Assembly: GCA_963592135.1 (NCBI GenBank)
Contig: CAVAVP010000013.1
Location: forward strand, 27,555 to 91,554
DNA: 64,000 nucleotides
Source: UBA3700 sp963592135
GTDB lineage: Bacteria > Bacillota > Clostridia > Christensenellales > UBA3700
Direction: 5' to 3'
Of the stretch, positions 8,921 through 17,657 are shown piece after piece. The notes beneath the pieces are model-generated. The model was not told the origin of the DNA, searched no databases, and saw only the letters and a program-made list of their open reading frames with translations. The position numbers and the translations under genes were made by a program. The stretch's first letter is position 1; each line of letters opens with the position of its first letter.

Positions 8921-9956
8921 ATTTTGAATAGAACTTTTCTTTTATCTTTTTAAAATATTTACTTACTTTTTTCGAAAACAAACAAATAAAATTAAATACA
9001 GCAAGCAATAAATATATAATATCAAAATATATAATATTATTATTTCCTATTATTTCATCTGTACATAGAACATTTATAATTGGAAAATATCTTACATAAA
9101 TATCAGGTGTGGCACATGCTGGCAATATATAATAACTCGCCAATATATATCCAAGTACCATAATTGCAATAAATACAACAAATGGAACCCAATCTTTTTT
9201 AAATATTTTCTTCAATAGGGTTGTAAATGAACTCACAAACAAAATTAGCGGAATTATTGCTAATTGTTTAATTAAATAAAATTTTAATATTGACACCACT
9301 AATGCTTTCCCCGAGTTATACTGAAATACCATTATATTATCACTTCCTATGGATAAAATAACACCAGTGATGTTAATAATTATATAAATAATAAAAGCCC
9401 CTATAATTTTTATTAAAAAATCAGAAAGTTCTACTGCTTTTATATTAACATTTGACATTAAAATATTCTTTTTTTGTTTTTCATTAACTATAACACTTGT
9501 AAATAAAATAACTACCCCAAGCAAAAAGATTATATTTGAAAAATATTGCCACATCATAAGTCTTAAGGCACTTTTAAACTGGGGTTCAATTACACCCATA
9601 ATTTCTTCGTTTAAATTATAAAAATCTTCATAAGACTTTTTAAGTTCAATACATTTAAAATAAAAACTTAACTTCCTTTTATCACTCCAAATATACGCCT
9701 TATCGTCAAAAGACTCTGCACTTAACTCTTCGTCTTTTATGGCTTCCTCTAAATGTTCAACACTATCTATATAAAAATTCTCATCATAAGGAAAACGATT
9801 TGATTGCATAGTTGTATTATGATTTCCAACAAAAACACTAACTCCTATTATCACTGCAAACACAACACAAATAATAATAGTATTTATAGCAAATTCCTTT
9901 TTGTTATGTAATATTTTATATAACTGAAAATTAAAACATTTTTTAAGTTCTATCAT
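8895..9956 (-). CDS. ABC-2 type transporter permease
   Basis: A 353-aa membrane protein: one N-terminal helix (about 22-43), a long extracytoplasmic loop (about 45-150), then five or six helices, with a basic C-terminus. This layout is that of ABC-2 permease subunits. It overlaps the preceding permease gene by 14 bases and is last in the ATPase-permease-permease set. Substrate unknown. Its 3' end runs 26 bases into the convergent hydrolase remnant. Confidence 0.75.
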   Translation of the reverse strand: MIELKKCFNFQLYKILHNKKEFAINTIIICVVFAVIIGVSVFVGNHNTTMQSNRFPYDENFYIDSVEHLEEAIKDEELSAESFDDKAYIWSDKRKLSFYFKCIELKKSYEDFYNLNEEIMGVIEPQFKSALRLMMWQYFSNIIFLLGVVILFTSVIVNEKQKKNILMSNVNIKAVELSDFLIKIIGAFIIYIIINITGVILSIGSDNIMVFQYNSGKALVVSILKFYLIKQLAIIPLILFVSSFTTLLKKIFKKDWVPFVVFIAIMVLGYILASYYILPACATPDIYVRYFPIINVLCTDEIIGNNNIIYFDIIYLLLAVFNFICLFSKKVSKYFKKIKEKFYSKFNKELITG

Positions 9957-10920
9957 AATAGTCCCTTTTTTCGAAATATTTTTCAGACAATATCATTATA
10001 ACAATACAACTTAAAAAATGATAATTTAAACTTATTACGCTATTTTTTGTTATCCCTAAAATGTTTTTACATAATGAAATAATTGGCAGCAAGACATTAT
10101 AATTTGGGAAAAGTTCTGAAACTAATATAATTACTGTTAATAGTAACGTGCATATTATTAATGTTTTCTTATTATTCATTATTCCTGCAACTAAAACGTT
10201 TAAGGAATAGACAAATATTGCTAAAACAAATCTCCCAAGCATTGCCCAACTATATATATTCACTATGTTTTTTATTATATAATCTCCACTTTTACCATGT
10301 AGTATTTTATCTGTATTTTTTATTCCACCTATAATCCATCCTATAAGAAAACATATCATAAACATCAATGTTATAAAAAAAATCCCAAATAGATAATTTG
10401 TGTAAAAAAAATTCTTTTTAGATACTCCTGAACTTAATATGTTTTTTATATTTTTTTTATAAAAATCTCCAAATAAAAATAATCCCATAAAAACTCCACA
10501 AAGAAATAAAAAAGTCCCCGATGAACTTATTGAATAAAGCATTAATGTTGATGCCTTATAATCACTTGTGTAGTTGTAGAGTATTGAAGTTGACCAATCT
10601 AATTCATAAAAATCACTACATACATAATTATTCTCTATCAAATAATCATATAATTGAATTTTTCTAATCGAAAATTCCACTCCCTCCTTGTCTTCTGTAT
10701 AATGCTCTACAACATATTCATAGAGTTCTCTTTGTGTCTTCATGTTTTCTATTTCTTCGTCTCTTGAAATCTCATTTGGCGAAAATTCTGCATTTAAAGA
10801 AGTATATACAAAACCCACAATACACAACATTATTATTAAAGTAAAAATAATAATTTGTTTTGTTTTTACAAAGATATAAGCATTGTATTTTAATAAACTC
10901 AAGAATTTATTATTGCGCAT
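9943..10920 (-). CDS. ABC-2 type transporter permease
   Basis: A 325-aa protein with an N-terminal helix (about 20-42), a hydrophilic loop of about 85 residues and about five further helices. Its organisation parallels the neighbouring permease, so the two probably form a heterodimer. The frame opens at a TTG one codon earlier; GAGG seven bases upstream supports ATG at 10920, which overlaps the 3' end of the ATPase gene. Confidence 0.75.
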   Translation of the reverse strand: MRNNKFLSLLKYNAYIFVKTKQIIIFTLIIMLCIVGFVYTSLNAEFSPNEISRDEEIENMKTQRELYEYVVEHYTEDKEGVEFSIRKIQLYDYLIENNYVCSDFYELDWSTSILYNYTSDYKASTLMLYSISSSGTFLFLCGVFMGLFLFGDFYKKNIKNILSSGVSKKNFFYTNYLFGIFFITLMFMICFLIGWIIGGIKNTDKILHGKSGDYIIKNIVNIYSWAMLGRFVLAIFVYSLNVLVAGIMNNKKTLIICTLLLTVIILVSELFPNYNVLLPIISLCKNILGITKNSVISLNYHFLSCIVIMILSEKYFEKRDYYDRT

Positions 10921-11596
10921 CAATATCCTCTAATATATTACTTAAATATAGCTGATCCAATTTTTTATCACACAAATTCTTATCTGAATAAATGATAGTT
11001 CCTTTATTTAATATATATATTGAATTGCATAATTTAGATATTTCTCCAATAACATGACTTGAAATCAAAACAGAGCCACCATTGCTTACAAACGATTTTA
11101 TAATATTTTCAAACTCTACAACAGCCCTATAGTCTATTCCGTTAAAGGGTTCATCTAAAACTAAGACCTTTGGTTTCCCTATTAATGCATACGCAAAATA
11201 TAATCTTTGTTTCATGCCAAATGAATAATTTTTATATTTTTTATTTGCATGATTTTTTAATCCCATCATGGCTATTAACAAATCCACATCGTTATCATTT
11301 ACATTATCAAACAATTTAGAAAGTGCTATCAGATTTTCTCTTCCTGTTAAATCATCATAAAAACAAGGATATTCAATCATATATCCTATCTTTGCATCAT
11401 TTGTAGTAAACTCTCCAGAGGTTTGAAAAATTAATCCGCAAATTATTTTCATAAGTGTACTTTTACCTGAGCCGTTTGGGCCTAATAGTGCACATATTTC
11501 ACCCTCTTTTAATTCAATTGAAACATTATATAAAGCTATCTTGCCCTTATATTTTTTAGTTAAATTATTTGTTGTTATAATATTTTCATTATTCAT
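10910..11596 (-). CDS. ABC transporter ATP-binding protein
   Basis: A 228-aa nucleotide-binding subunit with Walker A GPNGSGKST (about 38-46), signature YSFGMKQRL, Walker B VLVLDEPFNGID and the switch His in ISSHV. The ATG at 11596 overlaps the stop of the secreted-protein gene (ATGAATAA), so I prefer it over a TTG three codons earlier. Partner of the two downstream permeases; the BcrA/CcmA-like sequence fits export or peptide-resistance transporters. Confidence 0.9.
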   Translation of the reverse strand: MNNENIITTNNLTKKYKGKIALYNVSIELKEGEICALLGPNGSGKSTLMKIICGLIFQTSGEFTTNDAKIGYMIEYPCFYDDLTGRENLIALSKLFDNVNDNDVDLLIAMMGLKNHANKKYKNYSFGMKQRLYFAYALIGKPKVLVLDEPFNGIDYRAVVEFENIIKSFVSNGGSVLISSHVIGEISKLCNSIYILNKGTIIYSDKNLCDKKLDQLYLSNILEDIDAQ

Positions 11597-12260
11597 AAGT
11601 ATCAAAACAATATTGTATTCTTACATGATGATGAACTAAAACTGTTTCTTTTAATTCATAAATAACTACAATTTGAACATGTCTTCCTGCGGGAAAACTA
11701 ATTGTTGTATTTGCTATATCTATATAACTCCATGTCACATTGGACATGCTTGTATAATTTAAAGGCGCGCTTCTATATAATATTTTGCCATTTCCAACCT
11801 TTGTATTATTTCTTTTAATTTTTATATGCTCGTCCAAATACCCTAATTTCATACCATCATTGGATAATGAATATGTCCCATTTATTGGAATTATATTTTT
11901 AAGTTCCACATTTACTGCCCCGTTTGCGTTATAATTTGCAGTTAAAAGAGAGTGTAAATTATTATTTCCTTGATGTTGTAATTGAATTTTTTCACCTGTT
12001 TCATCAGTTGCATAAGCTAAAACTTTTGCATAATTATAAACCACTGATGAATCCCGTGAACAATAATTAGTATTATTATCTAGTATTGTATAATTTTCGT
12101 CGCAATGTCCAGCAACTATAGGGACTGTTTCCCATATTGGTTGAATATTTTCTAATTCTTCTCCATACACAAAATCACTTGGGCATGTCATATCAAAAAT
12201 CACTAAAGTTATATTCAATAAGCATATAATTGAAAAATATTTATTTTTAAAAATAACCAT
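11589..12260 (-). CDS. Secreted protein of unknown function
   Basis: A 223-aa protein with an N-terminal hydrophobic signal segment (about 9-24) and a mature part rich in Asn, Thr and Tyr with few Lys, typical of an exported beta-sheet protein. Four Cys in the mature region (in GHC, NYC, and QYC near the end, plus one near the signal) may form disulfides. I recognise no family. It overlaps the ABC ATPase gene at its 3' end and the PH-like gene at its 5' end, so it may be a substrate, sensor or accessory of that transporter. Confidence 0.6.
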   Translation of the reverse strand: MVIFKNKYFSIICLLNITLVIFDMTCPSDFVYGEELENIQPIWETVPIVAGHCDENYTILDNNTNYCSRDSSVVYNYAKVLAYATDETGEKIQLQHQGNNNLHSLLTANYNANGAVNVELKNIIPINGTYSLSNDGMKLGYLDEHIKIKRNNTKVGNGKILYRSAPLNYTSMSNVTWSYIDIANTTISFPAGRHVQIVVIYELKETVLVHHHVRIQYCFDTYE

Positions 12261-13356
12261 TCTTTTTTCTATAATTCATGTTTAACGATTTCATGATAGC
12301 TTCATATTCTTCATCAATTAATTCATCTTCTGATTTTTTCTTTTGAGGTGGTTTCATTTTAGATTTTTTAAATTGCATAGAAATGGCACTTGGCACTTCG
12401 TCTTCAAGTTCCTCTTCATCTAATTCTTCTAAAGGAACGCCATATTTTGCCATTCTTGCTTCTCTATCTTTTTTTATTTTTTCATCAACTTCAACTTCAT
12501 AAGGCTTAACCTTTTTCTTTATTGAAGCTGTCTCTGTTTTAGATTTTTTTTCATTATTACTTTCTTCAATAGAAAGTTTTTGTTCTTTTAAAACTTTATT
12601 CTTTTCTTGATTTTTTTCTTGTCTTATTCTTTCCTTTTCCTCTGCTTCTCTTTTTGCTTTAATTGCTGTGTCTTCATTATATAAACCTGCTTTAATATCT
12701 ATGATTAAAGCGCCTAATTCATTTGTCATTTTTTTAGCTTCTCTTGTTGGACTTAAAGAAACCTTACCAATTAAAGAATTATCCTTAGTTCCAGAATATG
12801 TTCTCATACTATCTCTAAGTTTACCCGTTGAATCAGTTGTAAAACTTAAACCTTTATCAAAATCAAGAGAAGTACCTATTAATAACTCTAACCTTTTTCC
12901 AATTCTTGGTTTAAATTTTTTTGCTTTTTTGAAATTGCTTATTCCAAAAGATAATAAAACAATAGCAATTACAACAAAAATCAGATTTAAAAGAGGAATG
13001 TTTAATCCAAACAAACTAAACATATCAAAAACACTCGTTACCCCTACAACACCAAGTATTACCGATAGTATTGAGCATACTATAAATAAAATACCCTTTC
13101 GCATACAATTGTTTGCAAAAGTTGGGTCCTCTTCTTCTTCATAATAATGAGATTTAACAAAAGTTATTTGGTCTATTGGGATTTCTTTCCTTGAAACTTC
13201 AAAATTATTCATATATTCTAAAACCAATCTTTTATTGGTTAATATCATTGAAGTTCCATCAACATTGTTTGTTCTTGCAGAAGCGCCGCAAAGAAAATAT
13301 GATCTAATTTCATATTCATCTTTTGCTAATAATAAATCCATTTCTGCTTGTCTCAT
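12247..13356 (-). CDS. PH-like domain membrane protein with charged C-terminus
   Basis: A 369-aa protein. Residues about 10-70 resemble a bacterial PH-like fold (GTSMILTNKRLVLEY...KEIPIDQI). Two hydrophobic segments (about 87-110 and 118-140) follow, then a second globular part, then a strongly charged Lys/Glu-rich region from about 230 that is likely coiled coil. The active role is unknown; such proteins usually sense or scaffold at the membrane. First gene of the operon with the secreted protein and ABC transporter (14-base overlap with the next gene). Confidence 0.6.
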   Translation of the reverse strand: MRQAEMDLLLAKDEYEIRSYFLCGASARTNNVDGTSMILTNKRLVLEYMNNFEVSRKEIPIDQITFVKSHYYEEEEDPTFANNCMRKGILFIVCSILSVILGVVGVTSVFDMFSLFGLNIPLLNLIFVVIAIVLLSFGISNFKKAKKFKPRIGKRLELLIGTSLDFDKGLSFTTDSTGKLRDSMRTYSGTKDNSLIGKVSLSPTREAKKMTNELGALIIDIKAGLYNEDTAIKAKREAEEKERIRQEKNQEKNKVLKEQKLSIEESNNEKKSKTETASIKKKVKPYEVEVDEKIKKDREARMAKYGVPLEELDEEELEDEVPSAISMQFKKSKMKPPQKKKSEDELIDEEYEAIMKSLNMNYRKKNGYF

Positions 13357-13378
13357 AAATAACCCCTTGTTCAGTTTT

Positions 13379-13408
13379 ATTATATTAAAATAAAATATAT
13401 AAAGTCAA
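13379..13408 (-). promoter_or_regulatory. Promoter of the PH-like/secreted protein/ABC operon
   Basis: Minus-strand TTGACT (13403-13408), 18-base spacer, TATAAT (13379-13384), about 20 bases before the first start codon. Confidence 0.7.
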
Positions 13409-13442
13409 TATGGGATTTTTATGGCAGTGTACACCGCAAAAT

Positions 13443-13470
13443 AAAAAAAAGACTTGTCTTTCAACAAGTC
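13443..13470 (-). terminator. Terminator of rpsT
   Basis: Seven-base stem GACTTGT/ACAAGTC (13451-13457 and 13464-13470) with a 6-base loop, followed on the minus strand by eight Ts. Confidence 0.85.
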
Positions 13471-13493
13471 CAGTTTATTCATATAAAACAAAA

Positions 13494-13760
13494 CTAAGCT
13501 TTAATCTTGTTTAATTGCTTTGTTATTCTAGAAATTTTTCTACTAGCTGTATTGTCTTTATAGATACCATCATATCTTGCTTTATCGATAATAGAAATAG
13601 TCTCTGTTAATAACTTTTCAGCTGATGTAACATCCTTAGCTTCAATAGCAGCTTCATATGCTTTAATAGCAGCACGAACTTTAGCTCTTTTTGCTTTGTT
13701 TAGATCATTAGCCTTTTGATTTGTAATAACTCTTTTCTTTTGAGACTTAATATTTGGCAT
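13494..13760 (-). CDS. rpsT: 30S ribosomal protein S20
   Basis: An 88-aa primary 16S rRNA-binding protein, Lys/Ala rich, opening PNIKSQKKR as in other Bacillota S20 proteins. The frame also opens at a GTG inside the ribosome binding site; GGAGG six bases before the ATG at 13760 fixes the start there. It is monocistronic, with its own promoter and terminator, as is usual for rpsT. Confidence 0.95.
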   Translation of the reverse strand: MPNIKSQKKRVITNQKANDLNKAKRAKVRAAIKAYEAAIEAKDVTSAEKLLTETISIIDKARYDGIYKDNTASRKISRITKQLNKIKA

Positions 13761-13796
13761 AACATCCTCCACTATTTTTATAATTTTTGCTTAATA

Positions 13797-13825
13797 AATA
13801 TATCATAAGAAAATATATTATGCAA
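13797..13825 (-). promoter_or_regulatory. Promoter of rpsT
   Basis: Minus-strand TTGCAT (13820-13825), 17-base spacer, TATATT (13797-13802). Confidence 0.6.
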
Positions 13826-13873
13826 ACAATTTTAACCTTTTTTATTTATTTTTCAGTTATATTGTCTTTTTAA

Positions 13874-14704
13874 TTAACTCCAATATATGCTGCCATCTTC
13901 TTTTGATAAAACGCCCCACTTATCATCTTGTTTTATTAGGGCCTTTCCACTAGAAAATGGTGTGCCTTTTTCATATACTGGTTCAAACACATATTTTCCT
14001 TCTTTGTCTATATAACCAGTCTTATCGTCTTTGGTAACACAGGCAAGTCCTTCAGAAAAAGAACATGCCGTATCGAATACTATATCTATAATAATATTGC
14101 CTTGCTTATCTATATAGCCTATTTTTTCATTTTTCTCTACACAAGCCAATCCCTCTGAAAAGTGTCCTACCTCATCATAAGATGGTTGTATAATAACTTC
14201 ACCTTTTTGGTTTCTAAATCCCCATTTATCTCCTCTTTTAAACTTAAATAAATCAGGCTTTTCTTCCTTAGGTTCATCCCAATTAAATATTTCTTTTTCT
14301 CTTTTGCCATTTAAAAATTCTGCAAGTTCTTTATCACTAAAAATACTAAACTTTATTTTTTGCGGTTTTACATCCATCTTTGCTTGATTTTTTTGTTGAT
14401 TATTTAACTTTTTTTCTTGCGGTTTTTCTTCTTCTGGTCTAAAGTCTAATTTATATTTTTTAAGTTTTTCTCTTATTTCTAAACAATCCTTTTTACCTAT
14501 ATTTTGTATTCTATACATCTTTGACATTCTTTGAATACAAATATCTCTTATAATCTTTATTCCGCCTTTTTTTAAAGCACTGCTGCAGTGTTCAGATAAT
14601 TGTAATTCCTCTATGGGTCTATTTAAATCTTCTGCCCTTCCCTGTGGAATATAATTATCTTCTTTAAACTTATTGTTTTTATTAAAATTTTTATATTTTC
14701 CCAT
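13874..14704 (-). CDS. RNA polymerase alpha-CTD-like domain fused to WG repeats
   Basis: A 276-aa cytoplasmic protein with two modules. Residues about 28-90 (PIEELQLS...LKKGGIKII...NIGKKDCLEIREKL) closely parallel the C-terminal domain of this window's own RpoA (PIEDLDLS...NLGKKSLEEIIEKI). The position equal to E. coli alpha Arg265, the main UP-element contact, is His here, so DNA binding may be lost while the helix-hairpin-helix fold remains. A charged linker (about 95-145) joins three to four WG repeats (KWGFRNQKGEVIIQP, GYIDKQGNIII, GYIDKEGKYVFEP, KWGVLS), usually protein-interaction surfaces. No Shine-Dalgarno precedes the ATG, which lies only about 10 bases from the -10 box. Confidence 0.65.
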   Translation of the reverse strand: MGKYKNFNKNNKFKEDNYIPQGRAEDLNRPIEELQLSEHCSSALKKGGIKIIRDICIQRMSKMYRIQNIGKKDCLEIREKLKKYKLDFRPEEEKPQEKKLNNQQKNQAKMDVKPQKIKFSIFSDKELAEFLNGKREKEIFNWDEPKEEKPDLFKFKRGDKWGFRNQKGEVIIQPSYDEVGHFSEGLACVEKNEKIGYIDKQGNIIIDIVFDTACSFSEGLACVTKDDKTGYIDKEGKYVFEPVYEKGTPFSSGKALIKQDDKWGVLSKEDGSIYWS

Positions 14705-14713
14705 AACGCTGTT

Positions 14714-14742
14714 ATTTTAGCATGATTAAAACTTTTTATCAA
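14714..14742 (-). promoter_or_regulatory. Promoter giving a near-leaderless transcript
   Basis: Minus-strand TTGATA (14737-14742), 17-base spacer, TAAAAT (14714-14719). The expected start of transcription, near 14707, leaves only three or four bases before the ATG at 14704. Confidence 0.65.
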
Positions 14743-14872
14743 ACAACAACTAATACTAATAAATAGTATTATCTTTAATTTCACTTACAATTTATTCTTC
14801 TAGACCGTAAATTTTACAATTATCTCTATCTTAATATCATTTAAAAAGTTTTATTTAAACTTTCTCTTATGT

Positions 14873-14878
14873 TATAAT
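14873..14878 (+). promoter_or_regulatory. -10 element of the SH3-like surface protein gene
   Basis: TATAAT lies 10 bases before the ATG at 14889, so transcription should begin about four bases upstream of the start codon. The -35 is weak (TTTATT at the expected distance). Confidence 0.55.
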
Positions 14879-14888
14879 AATCGCAATT

Positions 14889-16631
14889 ATGATTAATGCT
14901 AATTCTTATAAAAAATTATATATCATTTTGCTAATTTTAGTACTTACATTTACTGGTACCATTTTGCTATCAAATATTAATTATGCAAATGCTGAAAATA
15001 CTGATATTAAAATTAGTATGACTTCTAATTCTTTATTTGATGCTTATGGTGAAACATTCGTTTGGACATATGACACAAACTTATATTTAGCAATGAACAA
15101 TGAAACTAAAACACTGCAATCAGCTTTTTCAGGTAACTGTATAGATATTACAATGGATGATACCTATATTTTGACATTATCAAAATCTGGAAATTCAAAT
15201 GTGTTATCAGCTTTTACCTATAATGAAACAGGAATAACACAAGTAACCTGCAAAGTAGTTGAGACCATTCATGCATTATTTAGGGATGAAAACAATAAAG
15301 CGTGTATTGTTTATGATTATGGTACCTCTACTACGATGGCAGTTTTTGAATCTAATAAAGAAGCAAAAGACTTTACTGAAAAAAAATGTTGGTGGCCACA
15401 AAGTAACACTAACAATTATATAGATTATTTATATATCAATGGTCGAGTATTTTTTATTAATAGAGCTGGCGAAGTTTTAACCGAAAAGATTGGAAATGAA
15501 GTAACAAATTTAACAACTGTATCTAATATTACTTCAGCTAATTCTTTAACATCATTAAACTCAATTGTTTATGTAAATACATCATCAGGAATAATATCTT
15601 TATCTTCAAGCACATTAACTACTTTAAATTTAGGAACTATTGTATCTACAGGTAAGGTATCTGCTATTTCTTATAATTCATCAAATTATCTTATGGTACA
15701 AGGTAACAATGCAATTATTCAATATGCATTAACAAACACATCTGTTGAATACATAAACAAGTTTGACAATAGTGGCTACACACATCCAACTGAGTTTGAT
15801 ATTGTAAAAGTAGCAATGCTTGAAAATGGTGGCAAAGTTTACTCTTCTCCAAGAAATCTACAAGTAATCGACACATTAAATTCTCAATCTATAGTATTAG
15901 TTCTATGTGAGAAAAATAGTGACGTTATAAATAAAACTTATTACTACATAGTAACTAAAGAAGGAAAAGTTGGTTATATTGAAAATAACTTTAATCTTAC
16001 AAATTGCATCTTATCTAGATACACTGATACTTCTAAAATAGATATCGGAACATATGCCCAAGGTTTACATGAAACAACAACCATTTATAAATATCCATTT
16101 GATACTGGATTAAATGCCGACGAGGATTATAATATTTTAACAACTGTTTCCATATATGAACAACTAGCAGTTGTAGACAATGTTGCTGTTGATCAAAACA
16201 ATAAGCAAGCATGGAATTATTATAAGGTTGGTTATGTGCAAGATGAAACTTTATATTATGGTTATGTAAAAAAAGAAGATGTTGCACCTTATACATCAAT
16301 TACTGCTCCAAAAGTTTTAAAAACAATCAAAGTTCGAGTAGATACTGTTGGCGATGCTGTTTCTATTTATTCACTTCCTACGGAGGAAAGCACAAAAATA
16401 GGACAACTAACAGATGGATATGAATTACAACTTGCAGAAGAATATGATGAATCTAAAGAATGGACTAAAATTGTATATAAAGACACATATGCTTATGTAA
16501 AAACTTCCAATATTCAACAAAACGGTTTAACAACAGTTCAAATAACATTAATAGTTATAGCAGTTATTGTTGTTGTTGCAACAGTAACTATGGTAGGCAT
16601 TTTAATGTATAAGAAGAAAAAATCTTATTAG
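14889..16631 (+). CDS. Membrane-anchored surface protein with SH3-like C-terminal domain
   Basis: A 580-aa exported protein: signal/membrane segment at about 10-32, a long Ser/Thr/Asn-rich extracellular region whose repeating blocks suggest a beta-propeller-like fold (about 40-330), two SH3-like segments (about 380-480 and 480-545; the last with SIYSLPTEESTKIGQL), and a C-terminal membrane helix (about 550-573) followed by KKKK. It would sit on the outer face of the membrane with a tiny cytoplasmic tail. SH3-like domains often bind peptidoglycan. No catalytic domain was recognised. It is followed one base later by the dehydrogenase-like gene, so the two form an operon, divergent from the alpha-CTD/WG gene. 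Confidence 0.6.
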   Translation: MINANSYKKLYIILLILVLTFTGTILLSNINYANAENTDIKISMTSNSLFDAYGETFVWTYDTNLYLAMNNETKTLQSAFSGNCIDITMDDTYILTLSKSGNSNVLSAFTYNETGITQVTCKVVETIHALFRDENNKACIVYDYGTSTTMAVFESNKEAKDFTEKKCWWPQSNTNNYIDYLYINGRVFFINRAGEVLTEKIGNEVTNLTTVSNITSANSLTSLNSIVYVNTSSGIISLSSSTLTTLNLGTIVSTGKVSAISYNSSNYLMVQGNNAIIQYALTNTSVEYINKFDNSGYTHPTEFDIVKVAMLENGGKVYSSPRNLQVIDTLNSQSIVLVLCEKNSDVINKTYYYIVTKEGKVGYIENNFNLTNCILSRYTDTSKIDIGTYAQGLHETTTIYKYPFDTGLNADEDYNILTTVSIYEQLAVVDNVAVDQNNKQAWNYYKVGYVQDETLYYGYVKKEDVAPYTSITAPKVLKTIKVRVDTVGDAVSIYSLPTEESTKIGQLTDGYELQLAEEYDESKEWTKIVYKDTYAYVKTSNIQQNGLTTVQITLIVIAVIVVVATVTMVGILMYKKKKSY

Positions 16632-16632
16632 T

Positions 16633-17304
16633 ATGAATACAGCTTTAATATATTCTAATATAAGTGAAAAACAATTATCTTTGTTAAAAGATAGCATTTC
16701 TAATCTTTCTTTAATAAAAATTAAACCAGGACAAGTTGATATAACTGAAAATTTAAATAACTTTGAAAAAATTTATTTAAAAAGTGATTGTATTAAATTA
16801 TTAAAATCACTTGTTTTAAAATTAAAACTCCACACACAAATAAAGACTTTAAAAGGCAAAAACTCTACTTTATTAATAGTAACTCAAAGCATGTACAATC
16901 ATAATGTAAACGAATACACAAACACATCTGGCCATAACATTATAGATACTATTACACATAGTAATTTAGAAGTCGAAAAAACAGCACGTATCGCATACGA
17001 AAAAGCAGAAAGTTTATCCAATGAATTATTAAATATATATGAAACAAAACTTGCTTCAAACTTTGAATGGAGCAAAGTTGTTATTGATATAAACGAAGAT
17101 TACCCTACAGTTTCATTAAATGAAGAAACTTTAATAGATTTTATACTTAAATATAAAACTTTTGATTTAGACAGCAAGTCCATTGTTATATTATCTGAGC
17201 CTCTTCAAGAAGATTCTATTTATAAATTTTTAGATGATAAAGGTTTTAATTTCATTTCACAACTATACGTTGGAGATACAAATCAAACAATAGAACTAAT
17301 TTAA
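16633..17304 (+). CDS. Hypothetical protein resembling a degenerate isocitrate/isopropylmalate dehydrogenase
   Basis: A 223-aa soluble protein. Parts line up with the IDH/IMDH fold: LKLHTQIKTLKG near the usual LYANLRPVK, a STLLIVTQSMY at the VREnteGiY position, SNLEVEKTARIAYEKAES like the EieRiARvAFelA helix, and VVIDINEDYPTVSLNEE like the VAkdYPDVeleh strand. Catalytic arginines and the Tyr/Lys expected of an active enzyme are not evident, and the protein stops just after the position of the NLFGDILSD motif, so about a third of the family is missing at the C-terminus. If the relationship is real it is probably a non-enzymatic descendant. Co-transcribed with the surface-protein gene. Confidence 0.4.
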   Translation: MNTALIYSNISEKQLSLLKDSISNLSLIKIKPGQVDITENLNNFEKIYLKSDCIKLLKSLVLKLKLHTQIKTLKGKNSTLLIVTQSMYNHNVNEYTNTSGHNIIDTITHSNLEVEKTARIAYEKAESLSNELLNIYETKLASNFEWSKVVIDINEDYPTVSLNEETLIDFILKYKTFDLDSKSIVILSEPLQEDSIYKFLDDKGFNFISQLYVGDTNQTIELI

Positions 17305-17307
17305 CCA

Positions 17308-17342
17308 TAAAAAAATCCAAATGGCTATTTTCCATCTGGATT
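17308..17342 (-). terminator. Terminator of acpP
   Basis: Eleven-base stem with one mismatch (17314-17324 with 17332-17342), 7-base loop and seven Ts on the minus strand, between convergent genes. Confidence 0.75.
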
Positions 17343-17365
17343 AAGTCCATATTTTATAATCTACA

Positions 17366-17602
17366 TTAAAGTTTTGTTGCTATATAATTTACAACATCCC
17401 CAACACTTATAAAAGAAAGTGCGGCATCATCATCAATTTCTATCCCAAATTCATCTTCTGCTGCCATTATCATTTCAACTTTATCTAACGAGTCAGCTTG
17501 CAAGTCATCAGCTAATTTAGTTTCCATTCCGGCTTCTATTTCTGTGCCTAGTTGATTATGTATAATTACATTCAATTTTGCTAGTATATCTTTCTTTTCC
17601 AT
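17366..17602 (-). CDS. acpP: Acyl carrier protein
   Basis: A 78-aa acidic helical protein that carries growing acyl chains on a phosphopantetheine arm. The attachment serine is in the DSLDKVEMIM motif (about residue 38). The open frame starts earlier, but GGAGG lies six bases before the ATG at 17602. The gene follows a phosphopantetheinyl transferase gene, its likely activator. Because no fatty-acid synthesis genes are adjacent, it may be the general ACP or a dedicated one. Confidence 0.9.
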   Translation of the reverse strand: MEKKDILAKLNVIIHNQLGTEIEAGMETKLADDLQADSLDKVEMIMAAEDEFGIEIDDDAALSFISVGDVVNYIATKL

Positions 17603-17657
17603 TTTATACCTCCATAGTACCATAGATATCTTAATAAATTTATTAAAAAAAAGCAAG

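Noticed and set aside
12668..13144. 158-codon plus-strand frame
   Set aside because: Antisense to the PH-like gene, with no ribosome site.
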